A stretch of 64,000 bases of DNA from Rhizobium sp. Root1220 (GCF_001426265.1 NZ_LMDG01000035.1:186001-250000), one strand, 5' to 3'. Positions 31,941 through 41,655 are shown, counted from the stretch's first letter. Numbers and translations are program-made. The notes: generated by a model not told the origin, from the letters alone.

Positions 31941-33530
31941 ATGGCTGAATACGACTACATCATCGTCGGGAGTGGCATCAACGCGCTGGTGGCAGCCGCG
32001 ATGCTCGGCAAGAAGGGCCGCAAGGTCCTCGTTCTCGAACGGAACGAGCAAATCGGCGGCTGCCTGCGCAGCGAGGAAGTAACAGAACCCGGCTTCGTCC
32101 ATGACGTCATGGCGACGACGATGGTGCTGTTCCTCACTTCGCCGGCCTATGGTGCACTCGGCAAGGATCTCGAAGCGCGTGGACTCGAATTTGCGCATGC
32201 GGACCTGCCGACAGGCGTCCTGCGGCCGAACGGCTCGCATGTCATTTTCGCCAAGGACCGGCAACGCAACGTCGCAACCTTCGACGGTCTCAGCGCCGGC
32301 GACGGCCAGGCCTTCTCCAGGGAGATGGACAAGCTCGGTGCCGATGCACCCTTCCTGTTCTCACTTCTCGGTGGCGCGCTATGGTCCGGCACGACGCTGA
32401 AGACGGTGGCAAAGCAGGGCTGGGGACGCGGGCTACGCCAACTCGCCGCCTGGTTCGGCGAAGCACTCGTGCCCGCCCGTGGCTACCTGGAAACCACTTA
32501 TAAATCTGAAGACATGCATGCCCTGTGGGCGCCGTGGGTTCTGCATTGTGGACTGGGACCCGAAAGCGCCTATTCCGCCGAGATGCTGAAGGTCATCGGC
32601 TTTGCCATTGAACTGGCGGGCTGCCCGATCGCCAAGGGAGGCGCTGTCTCTCTTCTGAACGCCTTCGAGAAACTGATTTCCGATCATGGTGGCAAGATCC
32701 GCACCGGCGCCGACGTCGCGGCAGTTACGGCAACCGCTTCAGGTCAGGCCGGCGGAGTCACACTGGCGAGCGGTGAGACCCTTACTGCCAACCGCGGTGT
32801 GATCTGCTCGACAACGCCGAACCAACTTTACGGGCGGCTGACCAAGGACTGGCCGCAGCCCCTGCCGGTGGAAACCGCCGAGAGCGTTGCCCGCTTCCGC
32901 TACGGAAAGGGCAACATGCAGATCCACTACGCGCTCGCGAAGCCACCCAAATGGAAGGCAAATCCGGAGCTCGGCAAGGTGGCGCTTCTTCATCTGACAT
33001 CCGGCCTCGACGGGGTGTCGCGCGCCGCCAACGAATGCGAGCGTGGCCTGCTGCCGACCGAGCCGACGATCTGCGTCGGCCAGCCCGCATCCCTGGATCC
33101 GAGCCGTGTGCCTGAAGGAAAATCGATCCTCTGGCTGCAACTGCCAGAGGCACCGCGCTTCATCAAGGGCGATGCGGCGGGCGAGATCGCGACCGGGTCC
33201 GAAGGACTGTGGACGGAAGCCATCCGTGAGCGCTACGCCGATCGCATCGAGGCGATCCTGTCGAACCACATCGAGAATTTCGAAACCATCAAGCTCGCCC
33301 GCAGGGCCTATTCTCCAGCCGATCTCGAGGCAATGAACATGAACCTCGTCGGCGGCGATCCCTATGGCGGCTACTGCGGTGTCGACCAGTTTTTCCTCTG
33401 GCGCCCGTTTAAGTCTTCTGTTAACCACCGCACCCACATTCCGGGCCTCTATCATATCGGCGCTTCCGCCCATCCCGGTCCGGGGCTGGCAGGCGGTTCT
33501 GGATTTTTGCTGGCTTCGTCGCTCTCCTGA
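31941..33530 (+). CDS. CrtI-like FAD oxidoreductase (COG1233), copy 2
   Basis: 529 aa. FAD motif YIIVGSGINALVAAAMLG, then LERNEQIGGCLRSEE and GFVHDVMATTMVLF; C-terminal LYHIGASAHPGPGLAGGSGF. It is a paralogue of the enzyme at 29195-30766, diverged but with the same architecture and the same odd PGxGxxGGSGF ending. It follows the cyclase gene and precedes a MarR gene 24 bases downstream, so it likely belongs to the same transcription unit. The two may act on successive intermediates or form a heteromer. The substrate is unknown. Confidence 0.8.
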   Translation: MAEYDYIIVGSGINALVAAAMLGKKGRKVLVLERNEQIGGCLRSEEVTEPGFVHDVMATTMVLFLTSPAYGALGKDLEARGLEFAHADLPTGVLRPNGSHVIFAKDRQRNVATFDGLSAGDGQAFSREMDKLGADAPFLFSLLGGALWSGTTLKTVAKQGWGRGLRQLAAWFGEALVPARGYLETTYKSEDMHALWAPWVLHCGLGPESAYSAEMLKVIGFAIELAGCPIAKGGAVSLLNAFEKLISDHGGKIRTGADVAAVTATASGQAGGVTLASGETLTANRGVICSTTPNQLYGRLTKDWPQPLPVETAESVARFRYGKGNMQIHYALAKPPKWKANPELGKVALLHLTSGLDGVSRAANECERGLLPTEPTICVGQPASLDPSRVPEGKSILWLQLPEAPRFIKGDAAGEIATGSEGLWTEAIRERYADRIEAILSNHIENFETIKLARRAYSPADLEAMNMNLVGGDPYGGYCGVDQFFLWRPFKSSVNHRTHIPGLYHIGASAHPGPGLAGGSGFLLASSLS

Positions 33531-33554
33531 CGCAGGACAAGGAAACGCTCATCC

Positions 33555-34061
33555 ATGGAAGAACGGTTTTCAGGCACGGTTCTGCGGCGCAAGGAGGACG
33601 GTTACGAGACGCGCCCGACAATGGGCGAGATCGGTCTTAACCATTTTGCCCCATACCTGATGAACCGGCTGATGGCGCGCTGGAACGCCAACCTTGCTGA
33701 TGAACTCAAGGAACAGGATATCAGCACAGCCAAGATGCGAACGCTCGCCGTCCTGAGCGTCGCATCGTCGGTGACGATCAACGAACTCTCCGTCTTCGCC
33801 GTTACGGAGCAATCGACCATGAGCCGGACACTCGATTCGCTCGAGGAACAAGGCTACATCCGACGCCAGCCGCGTGCGGAGGACCTGCGCATCCGCGACG
33901 TCTCGATCACGGAAGAAGGCAGGGCTGCGTTCGAAAAGCTCTGGCCGACCATGTACGACCTCTTCCTGCAGATGTTCGACGGCGTGGACGAGGTCGAATA
34001 CCGCGCCTTCCTTTCGACGCTGCACAAGGTTCTCCACAATATCCGCAAGCATGAGATTTGA
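33555..34061 (+). CDS. MarR-family regulator
   Basis: 168 aa; ATG with AAGGAAA upstream, 24 bases after the flavoprotein stop. It has an N-terminal extension of about 30 residues, a winged helix at about 70-135 (SVTINELSVFAVTEQSTMSRTLDSLEEQGYI, wing EDLRIRDVSIT), and a long C-terminal dimer helix. Clearly not a close copy of the MarR at 28597. Being last in the cyclase-flavoprotein unit, it probably regulates that unit and perhaps the divergent or convergent iorAB genes in response to an aromatic acid. Confidence 0.85.
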   Translation: MEERFSGTVLRRKEDGYETRPTMGEIGLNHFAPYLMNRLMARWNANLADELKEQDISTAKMRTLAVLSVASSVTINELSVFAVTEQSTMSRTLDSLEEQGYIRRQPRAEDLRIRDVSITEEGRAAFEKLWPTMYDLFLQMFDGVDEVEYRAFLSTLHKVLHNIRKHEI

Positions 34062-34072
34062 GGCTGCGTGCC

Positions 34073-35620
34073 CTAAAGCGTCGCGACCGTCTTCAACGCC
34101 CCATCCAGCGCGATCCCGTTCTCATCGAGCAGTGCCGCTTGCCTCAGGCGCCGCATCCACGCAGCGCCATCGTCGCGGCGCTCAAGCAGCGGCAGGGCCG
34201 ACATCACCCGATCGAATTTGGAAAGGCCACGGGCGTGGGTGTCGGAATAGCCTTTCACCAGGCGCCGGTTGTTGAGAACTTCGACCGCCAGGTCATAGTT
34301 CTCTGCAAGCAACCGTACAGCCGCCTCGAGCCAGGTTTCGCGATGCTCGACCTCGCGCATGTTGCGCAGGGTGCCGCGGCGCGTGCTTCGTAGCGCCGAG
34401 ACGACATAGAGGCCCAGGAACCAGAACAGCGTACCGGTCTTGACGCGTCGCCCCTTGTTGACGAACCGGTCGAGGCGATTGAAAACAGCCGGCCGGTTTT
34501 CGATCCAGAGGCCGACGTGCTTCGGCAAGGTGCCGCAAACCTCGTCCATGCGGGGGTGCATATACTCCGTCATATAGACAATCTGATCGTCCCTGGCGCC
34601 GACTTCCTGACGGACGCGGTCGAAGCGAGAGCCTCGTACCTTGAGGTCCGCGACACGAATGACGTCGTCATAGGCCATTGCCACGGCGACATATTTTGCC
34701 GCCTGGACGGTGAAGGCATAGTCCTTCTCCGCTCCGCCAGAGGCCTTGTCGCGGAGGAGCAGCGCGCCGACGCGGCTCAGATACTCGTCGGCATAGGCCG
34801 GATCCTGAAAGTCGGTGAGCTTCCTGACGCCGGCGTAGAGGAGCACATGGGCCGGCTCGGGAAACTCACGGCGAATCCTGTCGAGGAGCGCATCAAGCTT
34901 CGCGTGGCCAACGGTTGACGGCAGTGGATCGAGGCGCTTTTGCGGCTTGTCGGACACCGGATCGCGTGGTTTTTCGATGGTGCGTTCATAAGCGGCGTTG
35001 AAGGCGCGCAGGCTGGGCTCGATGCCTTTGCCGCCCGCCCTGATCATCGCCTCGAAAGCCTCCTTAGCGAACGGCAGCACGCCAGCCGCCGCGAGAGCAC
35101 CGAACATGGAAGCGGAGATCACGCTGCCATTCTTGACTGCCAGCGCTTCCATGTCGAAAGCAATCGTCTTCTTCGCTGCGAAATCCGTCGCGTCCATGAC
35201 GACTACGGGATTGCCGATGCCATCGCCCGGTTTCTCCTTTTCGCCGACGGCGAAGGCGCGATGCGTCGATGCGATCAGCGTCGTCCTGTCGGGTGTGACC
35301 AGGCCGCGAAGCACCGAGCGTCCCGCTTCCATCAGTTCGGCGGCAAGCACGACATCGACATCGCCCGGAGTCGGCATCAGCGCGAAGATCGGTTCATGGC
35401 CATCGCGCGCGGGCAGCAGTTCGAGATAGTAGATCGTCGCGCCGGTTCGCTGCGCGACACCGGGAACGGAGGTCGTTTGCGCCATCCAGCCCTGGGATTC
35501 GGCAAGCCCGACCACCCAGTCGGCCAGAACGCCGCCGCCCTGGCCACCCATGGCAAGGATCGCCAGCGAGATCGGCTTGTCGGTCGAAAGGCGGGTGCTC
35601 ATGCTGACATGCTCGTTCAT
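34073..35620 (-). CDS. iorB: Indolepyruvate/2-oxoacid oxidoreductase, beta subunit with DUF6537
   Basis: 515 aa from the ATG at 35620, eight bases after the alpha-subunit stop; an upstream in-frame extension that would overlap iorA was rejected. The N-terminal about 200 residues are the pyruvate:ferredoxin oxidoreductase gamma domain (LAILAMGGQGGGVLADWV, VPGVAQRTGATIYYLEL). The following about 300 residues are the DUF6537-type domain found in long bacterial IorB proteins; archaeal IorB has only about 200 residues. With IorA it should oxidatively decarboxylate an aryl 2-oxo acid to the acyl-CoA. Its place in this island suggests isatinate or indolepyruvate as substrate. Confidence 0.87.
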   Translation of the reverse strand: MNEHVSMSTRLSTDKPISLAILAMGGQGGGVLADWVVGLAESQGWMAQTTSVPGVAQRTGATIYYLELLPARDGHEPIFALMPTPGDVDVVLAAELMEAGRSVLRGLVTPDRTTLIASTHRAFAVGEKEKPGDGIGNPVVVMDATDFAAKKTIAFDMEALAVKNGSVISASMFGALAAAGVLPFAKEAFEAMIRAGGKGIEPSLRAFNAAYERTIEKPRDPVSDKPQKRLDPLPSTVGHAKLDALLDRIRREFPEPAHVLLYAGVRKLTDFQDPAYADEYLSRVGALLLRDKASGGAEKDYAFTVQAAKYVAVAMAYDDVIRVADLKVRGSRFDRVRQEVGARDDQIVYMTEYMHPRMDEVCGTLPKHVGLWIENRPAVFNRLDRFVNKGRRVKTGTLFWFLGLYVVSALRSTRRGTLRNMREVEHRETWLEAAVRLLAENYDLAVEVLNNRRLVKGYSDTHARGLSKFDRVMSALPLLERRDDGAAWMRRLRQAALLDENGIALDGALKTVATL

Positions 35621-35628
35621 GGCCGGTC

Positions 35629-37782
35629 TCAATCCGCAAAGACGATACGACGGGAGGCACGGCGCGCCTGCAGCCAGCCGATGACGGCGCTGCGGACGCG
35701 AGCGGTGAAACGATCCCAACCCGTCGGATTGTGAATAATGTCGGCGCGATAGAAGGACGGACAGAGTACCGCCGCCTCCGACACTTCGCCGCAATTGCCG
35801 CAGCCGACGCAGTTGTTGTCGATCGCCGCCACCGGATCGTCCTTAAGCGGATCGTCGGTGTGCTTGATCGACAGCGACGGACAGCCGGAAAGGCGAATGC
35901 AGGCGTGGTCGCCGGTGCAGACGTCCTCGTCCACCCCGAAACGCTCCTTGACCATGCGCTGACCGTCCTTCACCGCCTTGGCGAATTGCGGCTTCACGCG
36001 GCGCTGCTTGTTCAGCATGCATTCCGACGAGGCGACGATGATCTTCGGGCCGGGCTCTTTTGTCGTCAGTGCCTCGCGCAGCGTATCGCGCATCTTGGCG
36101 ACGTCATACGTCCGGTCGATCTGCCGAACCCATGTCGCGCCGATGCCCTTCACCGCATTGACGATGGAATTGTTGGTCTTCCGGCGCGGGTTGAGCGCGC
36201 GCGACGACATGACGTCCTGCCCACCGGTCGCGGCGGAATAGAAATTGTCGACGACGAGGATGACGCCGTCCTGTTTGTTGAACACGGCGTTGCCGACCGA
36301 TGTCGCAAGGCCGTTGTGCCAGAAGCCGCCGTCACCCATGACAGAGATCGACCGCTTGTCCGCCTCAACATTGAAAGCCGAGGCCGACGCCGGGCCGAGC
36401 CCGTAGCCCATCGTCGTTCCACCAATATTGAAGGGCGGCAGGATCGAGAACAGATGGCAACCGATATCGGCCGAGACATGGTGCTCGCCGAGCTCCTGCT
36501 CCACGAGCTTCATGGCCGCGAAAATCGGCCGTTCCGGACAGCCGATGCAGAAGCCCGGCGGACGCGGCGGCACAACTTCGGCCAGCGCCTTGACCTTGGG
36601 GTCGTTGAGAACCGGCGTCGGGTCGGGCAGCGGCGGCTGGTTGCCGAGAAGCACGCGCTGGTGCGTTTCGAGGAAATCCCTGATGCCCTTCATCAGCACC
36701 GGCGCGGTATACTCGCCACCGAGCGGCAGGACGTCCTTGCCGGATACCTTTGTCTGGATGTCGCGGCGACGCAGAATGGTGTTCAGCGACTGCTCGATGT
36801 ACTCGGGCGCGCCTTCCTCGACCATGAGCACTGCCCTCTTGCCGACACAGAAATCGGCGACCTGATCATCGACCAGCGGATAGGCAACGTTGAGAACATA
36901 AAGTGGAACCGAACAGTTGCCATAGACATCCGCAAGGCCAAGCTGCTGCAGCGCGCGCATGACGCCGTTGTACATACCGCCAAGGAGAATGATTCCGACC
37001 TCGCCCTCGGAGGGGCCGAAGTATTCGTTGAGTTCGTTATTCTTGATGAAATCGACCGCGGCCGGCCAGCGCTTGCCGAGCTTTTCCTTCTCATGGAGGA
37101 AGGACGCCGGCGGCAGGACGATGCGGTTGACGTCGCGCACCGGGTTTTCAAGCGCCTGTTTCAGCGTGAACTCCGGCCGCTTGTTGTTCTTGGCTTCGAA
37201 CTGGCCGTGAACGTGACAGCTGCGGATGCCGACCTGCAGCATGACGGGCGTGTTGGAGGCTTCCGAAAGCTCGAAACCCTTTTCAACCGACTGCACGATG
37301 GACGGCAGATTGGGGCGCGGATTGAGAAGCCACATCTGCGATTTCATCGCATAGGCATGGCTCCGCTCCTGCATGATCGAGGAACCCTCGCCGTAGTCCT
37401 CGCCGATGATGATCAGCGCGCCGCCGGTCACCCCGCCGGACGCTAGATTGGACAGGGCGTCCGATGCGACGTTGGTGCCGGCCGTCGACTTCCAGGTGAC
37501 GGCCCCGCGCAGCGGATACATGACGGAAGCCGAAAGCATGGCCGCTGCGGCAGCCTCGGACGCAGAGGTCTCGAAATGGATGCCGAGATCCTCCATTACG
37601 TCCTTGGCATCCGCCAGAACGTCCATCAGATGTGAGATGGGCGATCCCTGATAGCCGCCGACATAGGACACCCCGGACTGCAGGAGGGCTTTAGTGATTG
37701 CGAGGATGCCTTCGCCGCGGAAGATTTCGCCTTCGCCCAGCTTCAGATCCTCGACTTCACGCGCAAACGAGCGTTCGGCCAT
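35629..37782 (-). CDS. iorA: Indolepyruvate/2-oxoacid:ferredoxin oxidoreductase, alpha subunit
   Basis: 717 aa, ATG with AGGGGAA upstream. The N-terminal pyrimidine-binding and transketolase-like parts (YVGGYQGSPISH, HFETSASEAAAAAM) are followed by a CIGCPERP motif near residue 410. The TPP domain carries VMGDGGFWHNGLAT and VVDNFYSAATGGQ. The C terminus has two ferredoxin-like [4Fe-4S] cysteine sets, CTGDHACIRLSGCP and NCVGCGNCGE...CP. Electrons would go to ferredoxin. It is first in a two-gene operon with iorB, divergent from the dipeptide-type ABC operon. Enzymes of this family make aroyl- or arylacetyl-CoA without ATP, which matters here because the island lacks a CoA ligase. Confidence 0.9.
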   Translation of the reverse strand: MAERSFAREVEDLKLGEGEIFRGEGILAITKALLQSGVSYVGGYQGSPISHLMDVLADAKDVMEDLGIHFETSASEAAAAAMLSASVMYPLRGAVTWKSTAGTNVASDALSNLASGGVTGGALIIIGEDYGEGSSIMQERSHAYAMKSQMWLLNPRPNLPSIVQSVEKGFELSEASNTPVMLQVGIRSCHVHGQFEAKNNKRPEFTLKQALENPVRDVNRIVLPPASFLHEKEKLGKRWPAAVDFIKNNELNEYFGPSEGEVGIILLGGMYNGVMRALQQLGLADVYGNCSVPLYVLNVAYPLVDDQVADFCVGKRAVLMVEEGAPEYIEQSLNTILRRRDIQTKVSGKDVLPLGGEYTAPVLMKGIRDFLETHQRVLLGNQPPLPDPTPVLNDPKVKALAEVVPPRPPGFCIGCPERPIFAAMKLVEQELGEHHVSADIGCHLFSILPPFNIGGTTMGYGLGPASASAFNVEADKRSISVMGDGGFWHNGLATSVGNAVFNKQDGVILVVDNFYSAATGGQDVMSSRALNPRRKTNNSIVNAVKGIGATWVRQIDRTYDVAKMRDTLREALTTKEPGPKIIVASSECMLNKQRRVKPQFAKAVKDGQRMVKERFGVDEDVCTGDHACIRLSGCPSLSIKHTDDPLKDDPVAAIDNNCVGCGNCGEVSEAAVLCPSFYRADIIHNPTGWDRFTARVRSAVIGWLQARRASRRIVFAD

Positions 37783-38097
37783 TGCATTCCCCTTCGTCCA
37801 TTCGGACTGCTTCTCTATTCATTTGCAAAAACATATTTCGGCTCGCGCTTCGCTGTCAATCGGCAAATGTCTGCTGACTCTTTTCCCCGTTACACTCTGG
37901 CATCGATGCACCTGCCTGCGAGACTTAAAATTACATGCCTACGCATATTGTTTGTAAGCAACGAAGATTTTTCAAGTTGCAACAAAGCGCTTGCCGGTTC
38001 CCAATACTTATTTTAAGGTTGAAACATTCCGACAATAAATCGCCAGCGGCAGGCGGGTGCAAAGCCTCCTTCCGCTCAACAGGGGAACGGATTGACT
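37783..38097. other. Divergent promoter region iorAB / ABC importer
   Basis: 315 bases, AT-rich, with no gene. It contains the 8-bp palindrome GTTGCAAC at 37977-37984 within a run of A/T, a plausible core for a shared MarR or other operator. Promoter boxes for either direction could not be assigned with confidence. Confidence 0.45.
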
Positions 38098-39633
38098 ATG
38101 ACGACGCTTACTCGGCGCGAGGCATTGAGCCTGGGCGCAGCAACCTTCATTACTGGGATTCTCGCAGGTCGAAACATTGTTTCCGCCTCTGAAAACGGCA
38201 CGCTGACGATAGCCTTCAACGTCAATTTGCCGTCCTTCGACCCCACGACCGGCCCGTCGGCGGTCAATCCGACCATCCAGGCAATCTACCGGTCGGTCTT
38301 CGACCAGTACATCGGCCAGGGACCGGACCTGAAGTTTCAACCCGGCCTGCTGACGGACTGGGGCTGGAACGACGACAAGACCAAGGTCTGGATGGACGTC
38401 CGCGAAGGCGTGACGTGGCACGATGGCTCTCCGTTTACGCCGGAGGATGTCGTCTGGTCGCTGACGCGCGCAGCGGACCAGAAGGGCGGCAACCCGATTT
38501 CCTTTATCTGGTCGACTGCCGGCAACTACAAGATCGAAGGCAACCGCATCACTGGTGATGTGCTGCGCTTCGAGCCGACCTACTTCAAGTGGATGGCGTT
38601 TCTGACTGGCTACGTCCTGCCCAAAGCCTATTACGAGAAAGTCGGCGCAGAAGGCTTCGAGAAGAAGCCGATCGGCACCGGCCCCTATATGGTCGACGCG
38701 TATGAAGGCAACGCCTTCCTGCGGCTAAAGGCAAACCCCAAGTACTTCGGTGGCAAGCCGGCCTTCGACACGGTCGTCTTCAAATTCGTGCCTGATACGA
38801 CGAGCCGCGTTGCTGAAATCGAATCGGGATCTTCCGACGTCACGCTCGAAATTCCCTACGAGGATTTCGATCGCCTGAAGACGAAATCGGGACTGGCGGG
38901 CGTCGCTACGCCGATCTCCGATATCGGGATGATCTTCATCAACAACGTCGACGTGATGCTGGACAAGAACGTGCGTCTGGCCGCCCACCACGCGATCGAC
39001 AAGAAGGCGATCGTTGCCCGCTTGCTGCGCGGCTACGGCGTGCCGATCGACACGCTCGAGGCGCCCGAATACGATGCCTTCGATCCGTCGATCGTCGTCG
39101 GCTTCGACGCCGAGAAGGCAAAGACACTGCTCGCCGCGTCCGGCTACTCGCCGGAGAAGCCGGCCAGGTTCAAGATCCAGACCACCCGCGGGTTCAAGCC
39201 CAAGGACTACGAGATGATCCAGGCGATCGTCGGCATGTGGCGCAAAGTCGGAATCGAGGCCGATATCGAGGTCTACGAAATCGCCAAGCACTACGAATTG
39301 CGTGCCGCCGACGCTCTGGCGCCTGCCGCCTTTTACAACTGGGGCAACGCGATCGGCGATCCGACCACATCGACGGGCTTTGCGATGTTCGGCCCCTCGC
39401 CGCACTCGGTCTGGAATACCGACGACCTCGACAACATGATCGCACCGCTTTGGGGCGAGAAGGACGAGGCAAAGCGCATCGCCGGGTGGAAGGCTGTCAG
39501 CAAGTACATTGCAGAACAGGGTTACGTGATCCCGCTTCTCCAGTACGCCCAGCCGATTGTCTACAAGTCGAGTCTGAAGGTCACCCCGAACGTTTCGGGC
39601 GCTCTGCAGCCGACACTGGTCGCCAAGGCGTAG
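38098..39633 (+). CDS. ABC transporter binding protein, family 5 (peptide/opine/nickel type)
   Basis: 511 aa from the ATG at 38098 (AGGGGAACGG upstream), preferred over the TTG two codons earlier. A twin-arginine-like signal (LTRREALSLGAATFITGILAG) precedes a DppA/OppA-type solute-binding protein: WMDVREGVTWHDGSPFTPEDVVWSL, then KKPIGTGPYMV. Family-5 proteins bind peptides but also opines, amino-sugars and various plant-derived compounds. It heads the importer operon inside the catabolic island, divergent from iorA, so its ligand may be the aromatic substrate or a conjugate of it (for example an amino-acid conjugate). This is inferred. Confidence 0.87.
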   Translation: MTTLTRREALSLGAATFITGILAGRNIVSASENGTLTIAFNVNLPSFDPTTGPSAVNPTIQAIYRSVFDQYIGQGPDLKFQPGLLTDWGWNDDKTKVWMDVREGVTWHDGSPFTPEDVVWSLTRAADQKGGNPISFIWSTAGNYKIEGNRITGDVLRFEPTYFKWMAFLTGYVLPKAYYEKVGAEGFEKKPIGTGPYMVDAYEGNAFLRLKANPKYFGGKPAFDTVVFKFVPDTTSRVAEIESGSSDVTLEIPYEDFDRLKTKSGLAGVATPISDIGMIFINNVDVMLDKNVRLAAHHAIDKKAIVARLLRGYGVPIDTLEAPEYDAFDPSIVVGFDAEKAKTLLAASGYSPEKPARFKIQTTRGFKPKDYEMIQAIVGMWRKVGIEADIEVYEIAKHYELRAADALAPAAFYNWGNAIGDPTTSTGFAMFGPSPHSVWNTDDLDNMIAPLWGEKDEAKRIAGWKAVSKYIAEQGYVIPLLQYAQPIVYKSSLKVTPNVSGALQPTLVAKA

Positions 39634-39645
39634 ACATGCTTCCAA

Positions 39646-39686
39646 CCGGATGATGAATCCGGCTACGGGCGGGTCGAGTGGCCCGT
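39646..39686 (+). promoter_or_regulatory. Two hairpins between binding-protein and permease genes
   Basis: CCGGAT / ATCCGG with loop GATGA (39646-39662), then ACGGGC / GCCCGT with a 10-base loop (39665-39686). Neither is followed by a T-run. Likely differential-expression elements of the ABC operon. Confidence 0.4.
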
Positions 39687-39767
39687 CCGCATTCCGAAAT
39701 GGCATCCTTTGCAGACGCTGCTGCCGCATCCTGGCGGCACTCGGTGTCCTGCGAGAAATATGAGCTG

Positions 39768-40775
39768 ATGATAGCGCTTTCTATCTTCAATCGCGTCGTC
39801 ATGGCCGCCGTCACCCTATTCGGCGTCGCCCTGATCGTGTTCGTCCTTCTGCGCGTCGTGCCGGGCGATCCGATCGCCATGATGATTTCGCCGGGCGCAA
39901 GTGCCGCGGACATTGCCGCTCTGCGCGCGCATTATGGCCTCGACGCAAGCCTGACCATGCAGTTCGGCTTGTGGCTGAAGGCTATGCTGGGCGGCGACTT
40001 CGGCACGTCGATATCCCTGAAACGCAGCGTGATCAGCCTGCTCGGCGAACGTCTGCCGGCAACGCTCGAACTCGCCATCGCGGCCCTTGTCGTCGCGGTC
40101 GGATTGGGGGCGGCAATTGCGGTCGTCGGCACGCTGCTGCGGCGCAGCCCGCTCGAGCCCGTCATTGACGCATTGAACGGCCTCTTCCTGGCCGTTCCGG
40201 ATTTCGTGTGGGCCCTAGCACTCGTTCTGGTGCTTGGCGTCTTCTATCCGCTGCTTCCGCTTTCCGGCCGCATCGACCCGATGATCGACTTGCCGTTTGC
40301 GACACCATTTTACCTCATCGAAAGTCTCGTCCGGCTGCGGTTTGCCGTATTCGGCGATGTACTCGCGCATATGGTCATGCCGGTTCTGGCGCTTGCTCTG
40401 CCGCTTGCCGCGATCATCGCCCGCGTCCTCAAGGCGGCATTGTCCGAAGCAATGGTGCAGGACTATATCCTGCTCGCAAGGCTGAAAGGCATGTCGGAGC
40501 TTCGCCTCGTATTGCAGGAGGCACTGCGCAATGCGATCGGCCCGACCATCGCGCTAACTGGCGTTCAATTCACCTTTCTCATCGGCGGCACGGTCATCGT
40601 CGAACGCATCTTTTCCTATCCCGGCATCGGCAACATGGCGATCGATGCCGTCATCAACCGCGACCTGCCTCTGATACAGGGACTGGTGCTCGTGTTCGGG
40701 GTGCTGTTCATTCTGGTCAACCTGCTTGTCGACTTGCTCGTCGCTGCGTTCAATCCGAGGCTGCGTCATGGTTGA
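39768..40775 (+). CDS. Dipeptide-type ABC transporter permease (DppB-like)
   Basis: 335 aa from the ATG at 39768; an earlier in-frame start at 39678 falls in the hairpin region and was rejected. N-terminal helix VVMAAVTLFGVALIVFVLLR followed by the DppB hallmark VVPGDPIAMM, four more helices and the coupling loop YILLARLKGMSELRLVLQEAL. It forms the inner-membrane channel with the DppC-like partner. It overlaps the next start by 8 bases. Confidence 0.88.
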   Translation: MIALSIFNRVVMAAVTLFGVALIVFVLLRVVPGDPIAMMISPGASAADIAALRAHYGLDASLTMQFGLWLKAMLGGDFGTSISLKRSVISLLGERLPATLELAIAALVVAVGLGAAIAVVGTLLRRSPLEPVIDALNGLFLAVPDFVWALALVLVLGVFYPLLPLSGRIDPMIDLPFATPFYLIESLVRLRFAVFGDVLAHMVMPVLALALPLAAIIARVLKAALSEAMVQDYILLARLKGMSELRLVLQEALRNAIGPTIALTGVQFTFLIGGTVIVERIFSYPGIGNMAIDAVINRDLPLIQGLVLVFGVLFILVNLLVDLLVAAFNPRLRHG

Positions 40776-41655
40776 TATTGCCTCCCGACCGATGCATCCG
40801 GCGCCTGTGCGGCGGCGCCTTCGCGCGCTTGCAGCCGAACCAAAGGTCGTGTTTGGCGGGGCCTTCATCCTTCTCCTCATCGTCTTTGCCATCTTCGCCC
40901 CATGGCTCGCGCCAAAGGATCCGCTCGAGCAGGACCTGATGCTCGGCACTCTGCCGCCTGCCTGGATCACTGGCGCCGAGCCCGGCTATTGGCTTGGTAC
41001 GGATGATCTCGGCCGCGACGTGCTCTCCCGCCTGATCTTCGGCACCCGCATCGCCCTGGTCGTCGCCTTGGTCGCGGCAACGCTTGCTGCGGCGATCGGC
41101 ACTTTGCTGGGCCTGATTGCCGGCTGGTACGGCGGCTGGGCGGACCGGGTCATCTCACGCCTCGTCGACATATGGATGGCCTTCCCGCCGGTCCTGCTGT
41201 CAATCCTTCTCGTTGCCGTTTTCGGCGCCGGCGTTCACTCCGTTATCGCTGCCATCGTCATCATCGACTGGACGCGCTTCTGTCGCGTGGTGCGATCCGA
41301 GACGAGATCGCAGGCGCAGATGGACTATGTGACGGCCGCGCAGACCATCGGCTTTTCGCGTGTCCGCATCCTGTTCTCGGAGATCCTGCCCAATGTCGCG
41401 CCGGTCCTGATCGCGCTGATCAGCCTGGAAATGGGCATTGCGGTGATCGTCGAGGCGATTCTGTCCTTCGTCGGCCTTTCCGTCTCTTCGGATACTCCGA
41501 CGTGGGGCGGCATGATTGCAGCCGGTCGACAGATGATCTACCAAGGCTGGTGGGTGATGGTCGCGCCCCTGATCGCGCTGTTCGCAACGGTCCTTGCGTT
41601 TAACCAACTGGGTGACGGCCTGCGCCGTGCCCTTGACCCGGTGATGCGCCGATGA
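40768..41655 (+). CDS. Dipeptide-type ABC transporter permease (DppC-like)
   Basis: 295 aa from the ATG at 40768, overlapping the dppB-like stop by 8 bases. It has the N-terminal cytoplasmic tail and first helix VFGGAFILLLIVFAIFAPWL, the DppC loop YWLGTDDLGRDVLSRLIFGTR, and the coupling loop YVTAAQTIGFSRVRILFSEILP. It is the second half of the pore. An ATGA overlap links it to the first ATPase gene. Confidence 0.88.
   Translation: MVDIASRPMHPAPVRRRLRALAAEPKVVFGGAFILLLIVFAIFAPWLAPKDPLEQDLMLGTLPPAWITGAEPGYWLGTDDLGRDVLSRLIFGTRIALVVALVAATLAAAIGTLLGLIAGWYGGWADRVISRLVDIWMAFPPVLLSILLVAVFGAGVHSVIAAIVIIDWTRFCRVVRSETRSQAQMDYVTAAQTIGFSRVRILFSEILPNVAPVLIALISLEMGIAVIVEAILSFVGLSVSSDTPTWGGMIAAGRQMIYQGWWVMVAPLIALFATVLAFNQLGDGLRRALDPVMRR

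Noticed and set aside
35731..37446. 571-codon open frame on the plus strand across iorA
   Set aside because: Antisense to a clear TPP enzyme with Fe-S motifs; the translation is Arg/Asp/His-rich with no domain. It is the usual antisense frame of GC-rich codon usage.
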